Assembly: GCA_965204565.1 (NCBI GenBank)
Contig: CBDBEU010000003.1
Location: 62,001-126,000, forward strand
Source: CBDBEU01 sp965204565
GTDB lineage: Bacteria; Pseudomonadota; Alphaproteobacteria; Rhizobiales; TMED25
Length of the DNA: 64,000 nt
Direction: 5' to 3'
The stretch's first letter is position 1. Every line of letters begins with the position of its first letter. The notes below the pieces were generated by a model, which searched no databases, was not told where the DNA came from, and saw nothing but the letters and a program-made list of their open reading frames with translations. Shown one piece after another: positions 44,499 through 54,146 of the stretch. The position numbers were made by a program, and so were the translations under genes.

Positions 44499-46286
44499 TC
44501 AGTCTTTCTTTGCCGCTTCGGCTTTTGGCTTGGCAGCTTCTTTTACTGCGTCTTCTGCGCCCTCAGCAGCTTCGGCCTCGACCGCCGGCTGCGCGCGATT
44601 GAGCACCTCGCCCAGAATATCACCGAGAGAGGCACCTGAATCGGCCGAGCCATACTGTGCCACGGCTTCCTTCTCTTCGGCGATTTCAAGTGCCTTGATC
44701 GACAGACCGACCTTGCGGTTGGCGCGGTCGATCTGGGTGACGCGCGCGTCCACCACGTCGCCAATCGCGAAACGCTCAGGCCGCTGATCGGAGCGGTCAC
44801 GCGAAAGATCGGAGCGGCGGATGAAGGTGCTGACACCATCTTCGCCAATCGTCACATCAACGCCGCCATCGCGGATTTCCTTGATCGTGCAGGTGACGAC
44901 ATCGCCGCGCTTGACCTGGTCAAGCGCTTCGTACGGATCGCCATCGAGCTGCTTGATGCCGAGGCTGATGCGTTCCTTCTCGATATCGACATCAAGCACC
45001 TTGGCCTTGACCATGGTGCCCTTGTGATAATCGTTGATGACCTCTTCGCCGGGGCGATTCCAGTCCAGGTCGGACAGATGCACCATGCCGTCGACGTCAT
45101 TTTCAAGGCCGATAAACAGCCCGAACTCGGTGGTATTCTTGACCTCGCCCTCGACAATCGTGCCGACCGGGAACAAGGAGGCAAATTCGGTCCACGGATT
45201 GTCGAAGCACTGTTTGAGGCCCAGCGAAATCCGTCGTTTCACCGAATCAACCTCAAGCACCATGACCTCGACTTCCTGGCTGGTCGAAACAATCTTGCCG
45301 GGATGCACGTTCTTCTTGGTCCAACTCATCTCCGAGACATGAGCCAGCCCCTCGACGCCGGCTTCCAGCTCGACGAAGGCACCATAGTCGGTGATGTTGG
45401 TGACCGTGCCGCGGAAACGTCCTTCAAGCGGATATTTTGCTTCCACACCATCCCAAGGATCGGCCTCCAGCTGCTTCATGCCGAGGCTGATGCGCTGGGT
45501 ATCGGGGTTGATCTTGATGATCTGAACCTTGGCGGTCTGGCCGATGGTCAACACATCTGACGGGTGGTTGACCCGCTTCCAGGCGATGTCGGTGACATGC
45601 AGCAGACCGTCAATGCCGCCAAGATCGACGAACGCACCATAATCGGTAATATTCTTCACCACGCCGTCGATAACTTGGCCCTCTTTCAGGTTCTGCACCA
45701 ATTCGTGACGCTGCTCGGCGCGGGTCTCTTCCAGAACCGCGCGCCGCGACACCACAATGTTGCCGCGCCTCTTGTCCATCTTCAGGACCTGGAAAGGTTG
45801 CGGCGTGTTGAGCAGCGGTCCTATATCGCGCACCGGACGGATATCGACCTGGCTGCCTGGCAGGAACGCCACGGCGCCATCGAGATCGACGGTAAAGCCG
45901 CCCTTGACGCGGCCGAAGATCACACCTTCAACCTTTTCGCCATCGGCGAAGGATTTCTCCAGCTTGGTCCAGCTTTCCTCGCGCCGCGCCTTTTCGCGGC
46001 TGAGCACCGCTTCGCCCAGCGCATTCTCGATGCGGTCGAGATAGACCTCGACCTTGGCGCCAACATCGAGCTCTTCGGAGCTGCCGGGGGCGCGGAATTC
46101 CTTGAGCGGAATCCGGCCTTCGGTCTTCAGTCCGACATCAACAACCGCGAGATCGTTCTCAATCGCGACAACCTTGCCTCTGACAACCTTCCCTTCCTCG
46201 AAATTGGCTGCCAGCATGCATTCTTCAAGCAATGCCGCAAAATCATCAGTACTCGGATTCATCTCGCCGATGGCTGTCTCAACCAT
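44499..46286 (-). CDS. rpsA: 30S ribosomal protein S1
   Basis: S1 helps the ribosome bind and unfold mRNA leaders. The protein has six S1/OB repeats, each with a signature like GVVKNITDYGAFVDLGGIDG or GTVTNITDYGAFVELEAGVE, the first two being divergent as usual. An AGGAG site lies 5 bases before the ATG at 46286. A Lys/Ala/Glu-rich tail (EAAEGAEDAVKEAAKPKAEA) closes the 595-residue chain. It follows cmk by 188 bases, the conserved cmk-rpsA pair, and precedes sppA and ihfB. Confidence 0.96.
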   Translation of the reverse strand: MVETAIGEMNPSTDDFAALLEECMLAANFEEGKVVRGKVVAIENDLAVVDVGLKTEGRIPLKEFRAPGSSEELDVGAKVEVYLDRIENALGEAVLSREKARREESWTKLEKSFADGEKVEGVIFGRVKGGFTVDLDGAVAFLPGSQVDIRPVRDIGPLLNTPQPFQVLKMDKRRGNIVVSRRAVLEETRAEQRHELVQNLKEGQVIDGVVKNITDYGAFVDLGGIDGLLHVTDIAWKRVNHPSDVLTIGQTAKVQIIKINPDTQRISLGMKQLEADPWDGVEAKYPLEGRFRGTVTNITDYGAFVELEAGVEGLAHVSEMSWTKKNVHPGKIVSTSQEVEVMVLEVDSVKRRISLGLKQCFDNPWTEFASLFPVGTIVEGEVKNTTEFGLFIGLENDVDGMVHLSDLDWNRPGEEVINDYHKGTMVKAKVLDVDIEKERISLGIKQLDGDPYEALDQVKRGDVVTCTIKEIRDGGVDVTIGEDGVSTFIRRSDLSRDRSDQRPERFAIGDVVDARVTQIDRANRKVGLSIKALEIAEEKEAVAQYGSADSGASLGDILGEVLNRAQPAVEAEAAEGAEDAVKEAAKPKAEAAKKD

Positions 46287-46474
46287 GCCTACTCCTGACT
46301 TGTGCCGTCACGGGCCAATCTCTTTCCTCGGTCACATGATCTCGGGTGGAGGCGTCATACCTTCCCAATCCTGCCGTAAATCATGCCGAATGTTCCAAGG
46401 CGACCACGCGAGCGACTTGCTTCCCGGTACGCAAACACCTAAACCGGCCCGCCCCATTAGCATTGGGAAGAGCC

Positions 46475-47101
46475 TTATCCGGCTGTGTCAAGGCGGCGTT
46501 CGATCAACGATAGAGCAGCCTGGAACGTCGCTTCTATATCCAAATCGGTGGTATCGAGCAAGAGTGCGTCGTCAGCCATTTTAAGCGGGGCGTGTGTGCG
46601 TTCGGTGTCACGGCGGTCGCGCTCGGCAAGATCGGTGCGGATTGCGGCCGCGTCAGGCGCGCGTCTGAGCGCTGCCAGTTCGGCGGTGCGCCGCCGCGCA
46701 CGTTCATCCAGACTGGCGGTGATATAGAGTTTTACCTCCGCTTCAGGCGCCACAATCGTTGCGATGTCGCGCCCGTCAATCACCGCGCCACGCCGTGCAA
46801 AAACGCGTTGGAAATCGATCAACGCCTGGCGCACTTCGGGGATCACTGCAACGATTGAAGCCGCTGAGCCGACGCGGCGCGAGCGCAGTTCAGCTGCATC
46901 GACTTGATTGAGATCGAGTGCGCGCGCTGCCCTAATGGCTGCATCCCGATCGGCCGGATCTTCCCCCCTGACCAGCACCGCAGCGGCAACCGAGCGGTAA
47001 AGACTTCCGGAATCAAGATAATCGAGACTGAAATGTTGCGCGACGCGGCGTGCCAGCGTGCCCTTGCCGCTGCCCGCCGGTCCGTCAATGGCGATGATCA
47101 C
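46475..47101 (-). CDS. cmk: Cytidylate kinase
   Basis: Cmk phosphorylates CMP and dCMP. It begins MIIAIDGPAGSGKGTLARRV, the P-loop, with YLDSGSLYRSVAAAVL following, IDGRDIATIVAPEAEVKLYI in the CMP lid area, and LDTTDLDIEATFQAAL near the C-terminus. It has 208 residues. It lies 4 bases after aroA and is followed by rpsA. Confidence 0.95.
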   Translation of the reverse strand: MIIAIDGPAGSGKGTLARRVAQHFSLDYLDSGSLYRSVAAAVLVRGEDPADRDAAIRAARALDLNQVDAAELRSRRVGSAASIVAVIPEVRQALIDFQRVFARRGAVIDGRDIATIVAPEAEVKLYITASLDERARRRTAELAALRRAPDAAAIRTDLAERDRRDTERTHAPLKMADDALLLDTTDLDIEATFQAALSLIERRLDTAG

Positions 47102-47105
47102 CGGC

Positions 47106-48443
47106 TTAACCCGCGCAAGGCACGATTTCGGCGCCCAGGCCGCCCATAAGATTGGTGAACCCGGTGAAGCTGGTGCCGATCGGCGTGCCGTCGTCGATGC
47201 TCACCGGCTCCTTGGTGGCAAGGCCCATCACCAGCGCCGACATGGCAAGGCGATGATCGAGATGGGTTTCGACCTTGCAGCCGCCTGAAACGGTGCCATC
47301 GGAGCCAAATACGGAAAGATCATCATCGCCCGCCTCGGCGCGTACGCCCGCGCCGGTCAATATGTCGCAGATTGCCGCCAGCCGGTCGCTCTCCTTGACC
47401 CGCAACTCGCCAAGTCCCGCCATATGGGTGGTGCCGCTGGCAAACGCGGCAGCCACCGCCAGCACCGGATATTCATCAATCATGCTGGGAGCCCGTTCGG
47501 CCGGAACATCGACACCGCTAAGGCTGCTGGCGCGCACACGCATGTCGGCCACCGGCTCGCCCCCGGCCTCGCGTTCGGCCATCAGTGCGATGTCGCCGCC
47601 CATCTCGCGCAAGGTCTCGATCAGACCGGCCCTAGTTGGATTCATCATCACATTTTCAATCACAATGTCCGACCCCGGCAAGATCAGACCCGCAACCACA
47701 AGAAATGCCGCCGAGCTTGGATCGCCGGGAACCTCGATCTCGCAGGGGTGCAATTCAGGCCGGCCGGTGAGCGCGATATGCCGCGCGCCCTCAGCATCGG
47801 TGGTAATCCCCAGCTCGGCGCCAAAACGCGCCAGCATGCGCTCGGTGTGATCGCGCGTCGCTTGCGGCTCGATCACCGTGGTCACGCCGGGAGCATTGAG
47901 ACCGGCAAGCAAGATTGCCGATTTCACCTGTGCCGAGGACACCGGCAGGCGATAAGTGATGGGAAGCGGATCGCGTGCGCCCTTCAGTGTCAGGGGCAGG
48001 CGATCGCCGTCAGGGGGGGGCACCCGGGCACCAATCGAGCCCAGCGGTTCGAGCACCCGGCCCATCGGCCGGTGCGACAAGGATGCATCGCCGCTGAACG
48101 CAACTTCGATATCGTGACCGGCGACCAGGCCCAGAAGCAGGCGGGTGCTGGTTCCCGAATTTCCCATCTCAAGGCCATGGGAAGGTTGCCTGAGCCCGCC
48201 GACACCGACACCGCTGACCGAATGAACGCCGCCATTGCTGGTGATCTGGGCGCCCATCGCCGTCAGCGCGCTGGCGGTGGCTGCCACGTCGTCAGCCTCC
48301 AGCAGGCCGGTTATCCGGGTCTTGCCCAGTGCCAGCGCGCCAAAGATCAGCGCCCGGTGCGAAATCGACTTGTCGCCGGGGATTCGAGCGCTTCCAGACA
48401 GCGGTTTGCCGCGTCTTGCGATCAGGGGTCTGGTTGTTGTCAC
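47106..48443 (-). CDS. aroA: 3-phosphoshikimate 1-carboxyvinyltransferase (EPSP synthase)
   Basis: AroA transfers enolpyruvate to shikimate 3-phosphate in the aromatic pathway. The GTG start at 48443 has an excellent GGAGG 6 bases upstream; an ATG at 48470 would add MYFFDRGGS, which is out of family. Key elements are ARIPGDKSISHRALIFGALA, GNSGTSTRLLLGLVAGHD and LPVSSAQVKSAILLAGLNAP, and the C-terminal EYPVLAVAAAFASGTT and KVETHLDHRLAMSALVMGLA. The KSISHRA and GNSGTSTR blocks resemble class II enzymes of rhizobial type. The length is 445 residues. Confidence 0.95.
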   Translation of the reverse strand: MTTTRPLIARRGKPLSGSARIPGDKSISHRALIFGALALGKTRITGLLEADDVAATASALTAMGAQITSNGGVHSVSGVGVGGLRQPSHGLEMGNSGTSTRLLLGLVAGHDIEVAFSGDASLSHRPMGRVLEPLGSIGARVPPPDGDRLPLTLKGARDPLPITYRLPVSSAQVKSAILLAGLNAPGVTTVIEPQATRDHTERMLARFGAELGITTDAEGARHIALTGRPELHPCEIEVPGDPSSAAFLVVAGLILPGSDIVIENVMMNPTRAGLIETLREMGGDIALMAEREAGGEPVADMRVRASSLSGVDVPAERAPSMIDEYPVLAVAAAFASGTTHMAGLGELRVKESDRLAAICDILTGAGVRAEAGDDDLSVFGSDGTVSGGCKVETHLDHRLAMSALVMGLATKEPVSIDDGTPIGTSFTGFTNLMGGLGAEIVPCAG

Positions 48444-48557
48444 GCTGCCTCCGCGATCAAAAAAATACATTTAGTGCCGGCACAGGGCCGATTTCTCTTT
48501 GACGTCGCCCTCACGCCGTGGCAAGGGGATTCGCCGATCGAGCGGGGGAAATGAGCA

Positions 48558-48968
48558 GTGGCGCGACCGGAACTAGGAACCAAGAGAACCTGCACCGAGT
48601 GTGGGGCGACATTTTACGATCTGAACCGCGATCCTTTGGTTTGTGCAAAATGCGGCTACACGTTCACCGCCGCGATGGCAAGTCCGTCGCCGCGCGGAGG
48701 GCGAGCAGCGGCGGCTGAGACCGTGCCAGAGCCGGCTCCAGCGGCAGCTAAGGCGGTGGAGGAAGAAGCAGAAGCGGCAAGCTCGGTATTGGCGCCTGCC
48801 GATGATGAGGCAGCGGCAGTTGGTGATGCCGATTTGTCGGAGATCGACGACGACGACGAAATCGATGATGGCGACACCAATGACGTGTTCCTCGAAGAAG
48901 AGGAAGACGGTGCCGACCCGGTCACCATTATTGGCGGTGCGCCAGCCAAGGACGAAACAGACAGTTGA
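48558..48968 (+). CDS. TIGR02300 family (FYDLN acid) protein
   Basis: This 136-residue protein has an N-terminal zinc-ribbon-like domain: KRTCTECGATFYDLNRDP then VCAKCGYTFTAA, with two CxxC pairs and the FYDLN hallmark. The rest is very acidic and of low complexity, with runs such as DDDDEIDDGDTNDVFLEEEE. The family is restricted to alphaproteobacteria and its role is unknown. The start is GTG at 48558, divergent from aroA and ahead of the tRNA gene, the common Rhizobiales arrangement. Confidence 0.88.
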   Translation: MARPELGTKRTCTECGATFYDLNRDPLVCAKCGYTFTAAMASPSPRGGRAAAAETVPEPAPAAAKAVEEEAEAASSVLAPADDEAAAVGDADLSEIDDDDEIDDGDTNDVFLEEEEDGADPVTIIGGAPAKDETDS

Positions 48969-49132
48969 GGCGTGATGCGGCTGGTCCGCATCAAAGGTTG
49001 TGATGCCGGCAGTTTTGACGCCGCCGGTGTGATGCGCGCATTTTAAGATGTGACCTGGAGGGAGTTTGCGCACTTGATATCTGCAGGTCTGGCGCATAAT
49101 TTCGTGCCAACGGCCCGCAAGGGCCGACCGGT

Positions 49133-49208
<76 letters not shown>

Positions 49209-49385
49209 AATTTCCCACGCGTTCAAAACTGCCTTGATCCGGTCCCGGCTTTCCGATCGGATCGAAGCCATTTGAAAAGCGTCAGAACAAGTCGCTTTGA
49301 TCCATCCCCTCGCATGCCGGTCACATGATTGCTAAGCTCGCGTCAGCCCCGGCAAACTGAGTGCCGGGATTTGAGAATACGGGCC

Positions 49386-50743
49386 ATGGCGCACACGCTT
49401 TTTTTGATTTTCATCGCCGATGACCGGCCGGGCTTGGTTGAGACGCTATCCGAAGCAGTGAGCGAGGACACCAAATATCTCTTGCCGGAGAGCGAGATTC
49501 CGGCCAACTGGTACAATATTGCAGCAGACCTGCCAAAGCCGCTTGATCCGGTGCTGCATCCGGGCACCGGCCAGCCAATCGGACCGGATGATCTGGCGCC
49601 GCTGTTCCCGATGGCACTCATCGGTCAGGAAGTCAACCAGGAGCGCGAGATCGAAATCCCCGAGCCGGTGCGCGATGTGTACCGCCTGTGGCGGCCATCG
49701 CCGCTATACCGGGCGCGGCGGCTGGAACGGGCGCTCGATACGCCGGCGCGCATCTAATACAAATATGAGGGCGTTATAGCCCTACCGGCAACCACAAGCC
49801 CAATACCGCCGTGGCGCAGGCTTTCTACAATCGCGAAGAAGGCGTGACCACGCTGTCGATCGAGACAGGTGCCGGCCAATGGGGCTCCTCGCTTGCCTTT
49901 GCCGGCTCCCTGTTCGGGCTCGATGTGTCGGTCTACATGGTCAAGGTCAGCTACCAGCAAAAGCCCTATCACCGCGACATGATGGAAACCCACGGTGCGC
50001 GCTGCGTTGCCTCTCCCAGCGAAGAGACCGAGGCCGGCAGGGCGATCCTTGCAAAAGACCCCGACACCACCGGAAGCCTTGGCATTGCCATTTCCGAGGC
50101 CGTCGAAGTCGCTGCCACGAATGATCACATCAAATATGCGCTGGGCAGCGTTCTCAACCACGTGATGTTGCGCCAGACGGTGATCAGCCAAGAAGCAATG
50201 GCGCAAATGGAGATGGCTGGCGATTATCCCGATATCGTCATCGGGTGCGCCGGCGGCGGCAGCAATTTCGCCGGCATCGCCTTTCCGTTTCTCGGCGCCA
50301 AGTTCCGGGGCGGCCCGGCGCCGCAAGTCATTGCCGTTGAACCCGCCGCATGCCCGACCATGACGCGCGGCAAATTCGCCTATGATTTCGGTAATACCGG
50401 CCATCTGACGCCGCTGGTCAGCCATCTGCTCGATCTGGGAGAGATCGAAGCCCGTGCCGTCTATCAAAATCCGAGCTTTGAGGCAGGTCTTGCATTTGCC
50501 CGGGCCGAGGGAATTATTCCTGCACCCGAAGCCACTCACGCCGTGCGTGCGGTGTTTGACGAGGCGATGAAGTGCAAAAAGGAGGGAAAGCCCCGCGTCA
50601 TCCTGTTCAATCTGTCAGGTCATGACCATTTCGATATGGCCGCTTAGGACGCCTATCTCAGCGGCAAGCTGGAGGATCGCAATTACGATCCGAGCGCGCT
50701 TGAAAGTTCGCTCGCCGAATTACCGCCGATGGCGGCTGAATAA
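49386..50743 (+). pseudogene. TrpB2-type tryptophan synthase beta, fused to a GcvR-like ACT start; decayed
   Basis: Codons from the ATG at 49386 encode MAHTLFLIFIADDRPGLVET, the opening of an ACT-domain GcvR-like regulator, then at 49467 continue in frame as TrpB2 (TKYLLPESEIPANWYNIAAD). TAA at 49755 replaces a Tyr codon. Two extra bases follow before the PLP-Lys motif in another frame (NHKPNTAVAQAFYN). GAGQWGSSLAFAGSLFGLDV and IGCAGGGSNFAGIAFPF are normal. About 26 residues are deleted between HLTPLV and SHLLDLG, and a TAG interrupts the last part. Four lesions make this dead. The intact trpB elsewhere supplies the activity. Confidence 0.88.
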
Positions 50744-50797
50744 ACGCCGGGCGCGCTGCTGCTGGGCAACCTGCCCGGCGGGGGCGCTCGCCCGCTA

Positions 50798-51802
50798 GAG
50801 CATTTTCACATTGAGCGTTGATATCCTGCTGCGTGGAAGACGTTTTCGCATTCGGCCGGGAGGAAGCAGTCGATAGTGCAGCCGATGCGTTCAACGAGGG
50901 CGTCGACGGTTCGGGCCGGATCTTGCCCGAGCAGCGCCTTGAGCCTGGCAAAGGCCATCTCGATGGGATTCATGTCGGGGCTGTAGGGCGGCAGATAGAA
51001 GATCCGGGCGCGTGGGGAGACGATGATCATGACGGATGCCGGTGACCTTATGGGCAGGTAGATGGGCAGGCAGGTTGTCGAGCACCACGACATCACCGCG
51101 TGTCGGGGTCGGTGCCGGCACCTCCTCAATATAGACGCGAAAAGCCTGGTCATCCATCGGACCATCGAGGACCCGGGGGCCGTGAGGCCTGAGAGGCGAA
51201 GACCGGCAATGAAAGTCATCGTCTTCCAGTGGCCGAAGGATACGCTGTCCCGGTAGCGCTTGCCGACCGGCGCCCAACCGTAGAGGCGGGCCATCCTGGT
51301 GTTGACGCCGGTCTCGTCGAGCAAGACCGGACGCTCGGGATCAATGAAGGGCTGGGCGGCCTTCCACATCCGCCGGCGGGCTGCCACGTCCGGCCGGTCC
51401 TGCCCGACGGCCCTCAGGGCTTTTTTTGAACGACGGACCGCGCCGGCGGACCGCATTCCACACCGCGCCGGTGGAGATCAACACGCCATGATCGGCCTCG
51501 AGCCGGGTTTGCACGCTCGCCGGTGTTATGCCGGGGTGAGATCTCATATGTCCGGCCAGCGCCATTTCCTGAGCCGCCGTTGGCTTGCGCGGCTCATGGC
51601 TCCGGTTCGGGTTGGGACCGCTGCTGCCTACCTCACCGCCATCCCGCCGTCTACCGCCGAAAGAACCCGATCCCGCAAGTCCTGCGAACAGCGCTGCCCA
51701 GATCTCCAACCCATGATGCGCCTCCATCTTGCGGCATCCCGTGAATCACATCAGTGCGCGATTGGGAACCCCCAAACGATTCCGCCCATCGCGAAGACGC
51801 TC
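50798..51802. mobile_element. IS630-family insertion sequence, 1005 bp
   Basis: The element runs from GAGCATTTTC to a complementary right end whose inward reading begins GAGCGTCTTCGCGATGGGCG. It is flanked by TA (50796-50797 and 51803-51804), the exact target duplication of the IS630/Tc1-mariner group. It lies between the trpB2 pseudogene and purH, its right end abutting the last codon of purH. The transposase inside is frameshifted. Confidence 0.85.
50806..51727 (-). pseudogene. IS630-family transposase, several frameshifts
   Basis: Read leftwards from 51727, the frames give KPTAAQEMALAGHMRSHPGI (HTH), then in another frame SKKALRAVGQDRPDVAARRR and VLLDETGVNTRMARLYGWAP with the first catalytic Asp, GKRYRDSVSFGHWKTMTF, then in a third frame RVYIEEVPAPTPTRGDVVVL with the second Asp (DNLPAH), and back to RIFYLPPYSPDMNPIEMAFA with the Glu. 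At least three shifts prevent an intact protein. It ends FHAAGYQRSM. Confidence 0.82.
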
Positions 51803-53388
51803 TAGTGGCGGAAATGCCTGATGCCGGTAAACACCATTGCCACGCCGGCACGATCGGCCGCCGCGATCACTTCCTCATCCCGCATCGAGTCGCCCGGTTG
51901 AATGACCGCCGTTGCGCCCGCCTCGATCGCAGCTTCCAGACCGTCGGCAAAGGGAAAAAACGCATCGGACGCAACCACCGAGCCCTCGGCAAGCGAGCGA
52001 TCGAGCCCGGCCGCGCTTGCCGCCTCACCCGCCTTGAGCGCTGCGATACGCGATGAATCGACCCGGCTCATCTGCCCCGCCCCGATGCCAACGGTTGCGC
52101 CATCCTTGACATAGACAATGGCATTCGACTTGACGTGCTTGGCCACACGGAAAGCGAACAGAAGGTCTGCCCGCTCGTTCTTGCTGGCCTCACGTTTGCT
52201 CACCAGTTTCAAGTCATCATCGCCGATGCGCGCAATGTCGCGGTTCTGCACCAGCATGCCGCCGGTGAGCGAGCGCCACTCCACCGCCACCTCACTAGGA
52301 TCCAGCATCGGATCGACCAGCAGCAAACGCAGATTGGACTTCGCCGCCAGCACCGCGCGCGCGGCTCCATCGGCAGCCGGCGCGATGATCACCTCGGTGA
52401 AGATCTTGGCAATTTCCGAGGCTGCTGCCTCATCGAGTGGCCGGTTGGTGGCGACAATGCTGCCAAAGGCACTCACCGGATCGCAGCGCAACGCCAGAAG
52501 ATAGGCATCAGCCAAGCTGTCGGCGGTGGCGACGCCACACGGATTTGCATGCTTGATGATCGCAACCGCCGGCCGCACCGTGTCGAGATCACAGATAAGA
52601 CGCAACGCCGCATCTGCATCGTTGATATTGTTGTAGGAAAGCTCCTTGCCCTGCACCTGTTCGGCACCGGCAATCCCCCCCGCCGCCGCGCCGCAAGCAT
52701 AAAACGCCGCCTGTTGATGCGGATTTTCGCCATAGCGCAATGTCGAGACGAGTTGACCCGCAAATGTGCGCCGCTTGGGCGCCTCGTCTGACGTGATACC
52801 GGCAAACCACTCAGCTATCGCCGCGTCATAGGCCGAAGTGCGCGCATAGGCGCGCGCGGCAAGCATGCGGCGCAATTGGGCGCTGGTGCCGCCACACTCG
52901 ACGATTTCGCCTGCCACCGCCTGATAATCGCCCGGCTCGACGATCACCGCCACATGGGCGTGGTTCTTGGCGGCTGCGCGGATCAGCGCCGGGCCGCCAA
53001 TATCGATATTCTCAATCGCGGTTGCGAAATCAGCCCCTGCGGCGATCGTCGCCTCGAACGGATAGAGATTGACCACCGACAGATCGATCCCCTCAATCTC
53101 ATGGGCCTGCATTGCCGCAAGATCACCTTGATGGTCGCGCCTGCCGAGCAGTCCGCCATGGATCTTGGGATGCAGTGTCTTGACCCTGCCGTCCATGATT
53201 TCGGGAAAACCGGTGACGGTTGACACATCGGTGACCACCAGCCCGGCTTTGGCAAGCGTCGCGGCGGTGCCGCCGGTGGAAATCAGCTCGGCACCTGCCG
53301 TTGCAAGTGCACTGGCAAATTCGACAAGTCCTGATTTGTCGGAGACCGACAGAAGCGCGCGGCGCACCGGCTGAAACCGATCAGGCAT
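51802..53388 (-). CDS. purH: Bifunctional AICAR transformylase/IMP cyclohydrolase
   Basis: PurH does the last two steps of IMP synthesis. The N-terminal cyclohydrolase begins VRRALLSVSDKSGLVEFASA and TLHPKIHGGLLGRRDHQG. The transformylase domain shows QGKELSYNNINDADAALRLI, KHANPCGVATADSLADAYLL, and SDAFFPFADGLEAAIEAGAT. The start at 53388 follows GGGGGAGG at about 8 bases. At 528 residues it is full length, ending with FTGIRHFRH, the family C-terminus. Its TAG stop spans the IS630 junction: TA is the duplicated target and G the first base of the element. Confidence 0.95.
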   Translation of the reverse strand: MPDRFQPVRRALLSVSDKSGLVEFASALATAGAELISTGGTAATLAKAGLVVTDVSTVTGFPEIMDGRVKTLHPKIHGGLLGRRDHQGDLAAMQAHEIEGIDLSVVNLYPFEATIAAGADFATAIENIDIGGPALIRAAAKNHAHVAVIVEPGDYQAVAGEIVECGGTSAQLRRMLAARAYARTSAYDAAIAEWFAGITSDEAPKRRTFAGQLVSTLRYGENPHQQAAFYACGAAAGGIAGAEQVQGKELSYNNINDADAALRLICDLDTVRPAVAIIKHANPCGVATADSLADAYLLALRCDPVSAFGSIVATNRPLDEAAASEIAKIFTEVIIAPAADGAARAVLAAKSNLRLLLVDPMLDPSEVAVEWRSLTGGMLVQNRDIARIGDDDLKLVSKREASKNERADLLFAFRVAKHVKSNAIVYVKDGATVGIGAGQMSRVDSSRIAALKAGEAASAAGLDRSLAEGSVVASDAFFPFADGLEAAIEAGATAVIQPGDSMRDEEVIAAADRAGVAMVFTGIRHFRH

Positions 53389-53462
53389 GAAGGTCCTCCC
53401 CCTGATAGAACCGGCGCCAGATAACACGGAGCGTTGCGTTGGGCAAAATTCACTGAGAACGG

Positions 53463-54146
53463 TCAGCCGCGGCCATCATCCTTGCCGCTGTCATCGTTAT
53501 TCTTTTCCGGCGCATCATCGCCTGATTCACCTTCACCCTGATCGGGCCGCGTTGGGCCGGCCTCGCCATCATCGCCGCTGGAACCGCTGCCGGCTTCGAG
53601 CTTGGGCTCAATTCTCTTGCCGCTTTCACTCTCTGCTTTACCGTCTTGCGCAGCCGGATCGTCAAGCGAGGGCTCGGTGCGCACCTCTGAGGCCGGGGCC
53701 GCCGCTCACCAGCAAGATCAGGAAGCGCGATCGGCGTTGCAAGGCTCATGAACGGGCGGCCTTCGGACGCAGCTTCCGGCGTCTGGGCGGGCCCGGAAGC
53801 ATCTGAAGATGCGTCATCGGGCTCAGCCTCGGATTGCCCATCGCTCTCAGGAGCGGCCGGAGGCACCGGGCGACCAGCTGCATCTGCTTCAATATCCGGC
53901 AGTATGGAACTGGAGTAACGCGCACATAAGTGGTGCACCGCCAAGAGCCTTGGGCGCGGGCTCCGTCTTTTCGGGGCTGTCCAGCTGCGATGTGCCGGTC
54001 GCCGCCTCTTCCGCAGGCCTGCCAGGTTCCGGTGATGGCGCGGGCTCAGTGCTTGCGGGCGGGTTGGCTGCCAGCGCTTCACGGTCGACCTCTCCTGGCA
54101 ATGTCGAATCGTCCTCGTTGAACGGCGTGACCGCGAGCGGCAGCAC
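53463..54146 (-). pseudogene. Acidic low-complexity remnant, possible broken C-terminal extension of the heparinase-like gene
   Basis: Directly after the TAG of the heparinase-like gene the same frame continues VLPLAVTPFNEDDSTLPGEV and AANPPASTEPAPSPEPGRPA, a Pro/Glu-rich text. It then switches frame near 53890 (ILPDIEADAAGRPVPPAAPE, PDDASSDASGPAQTPEAASE) and again near 53690 (EPSLDDPAAQDGKAESESGK) to a stop at 53463. All three frames are acidic and disordered. Together they read as one former tail, cut by one nonsense codon and two shifts. No folded domain is recognisable, so identity is inference. Confidence 0.45.

Noticed and set aside
47424..48554. A 376-codon open frame opposite aroA
   Set aside because: Antisense shadow; composition dominated by His/Arg/Gly, overlapping the verified aroA frame.
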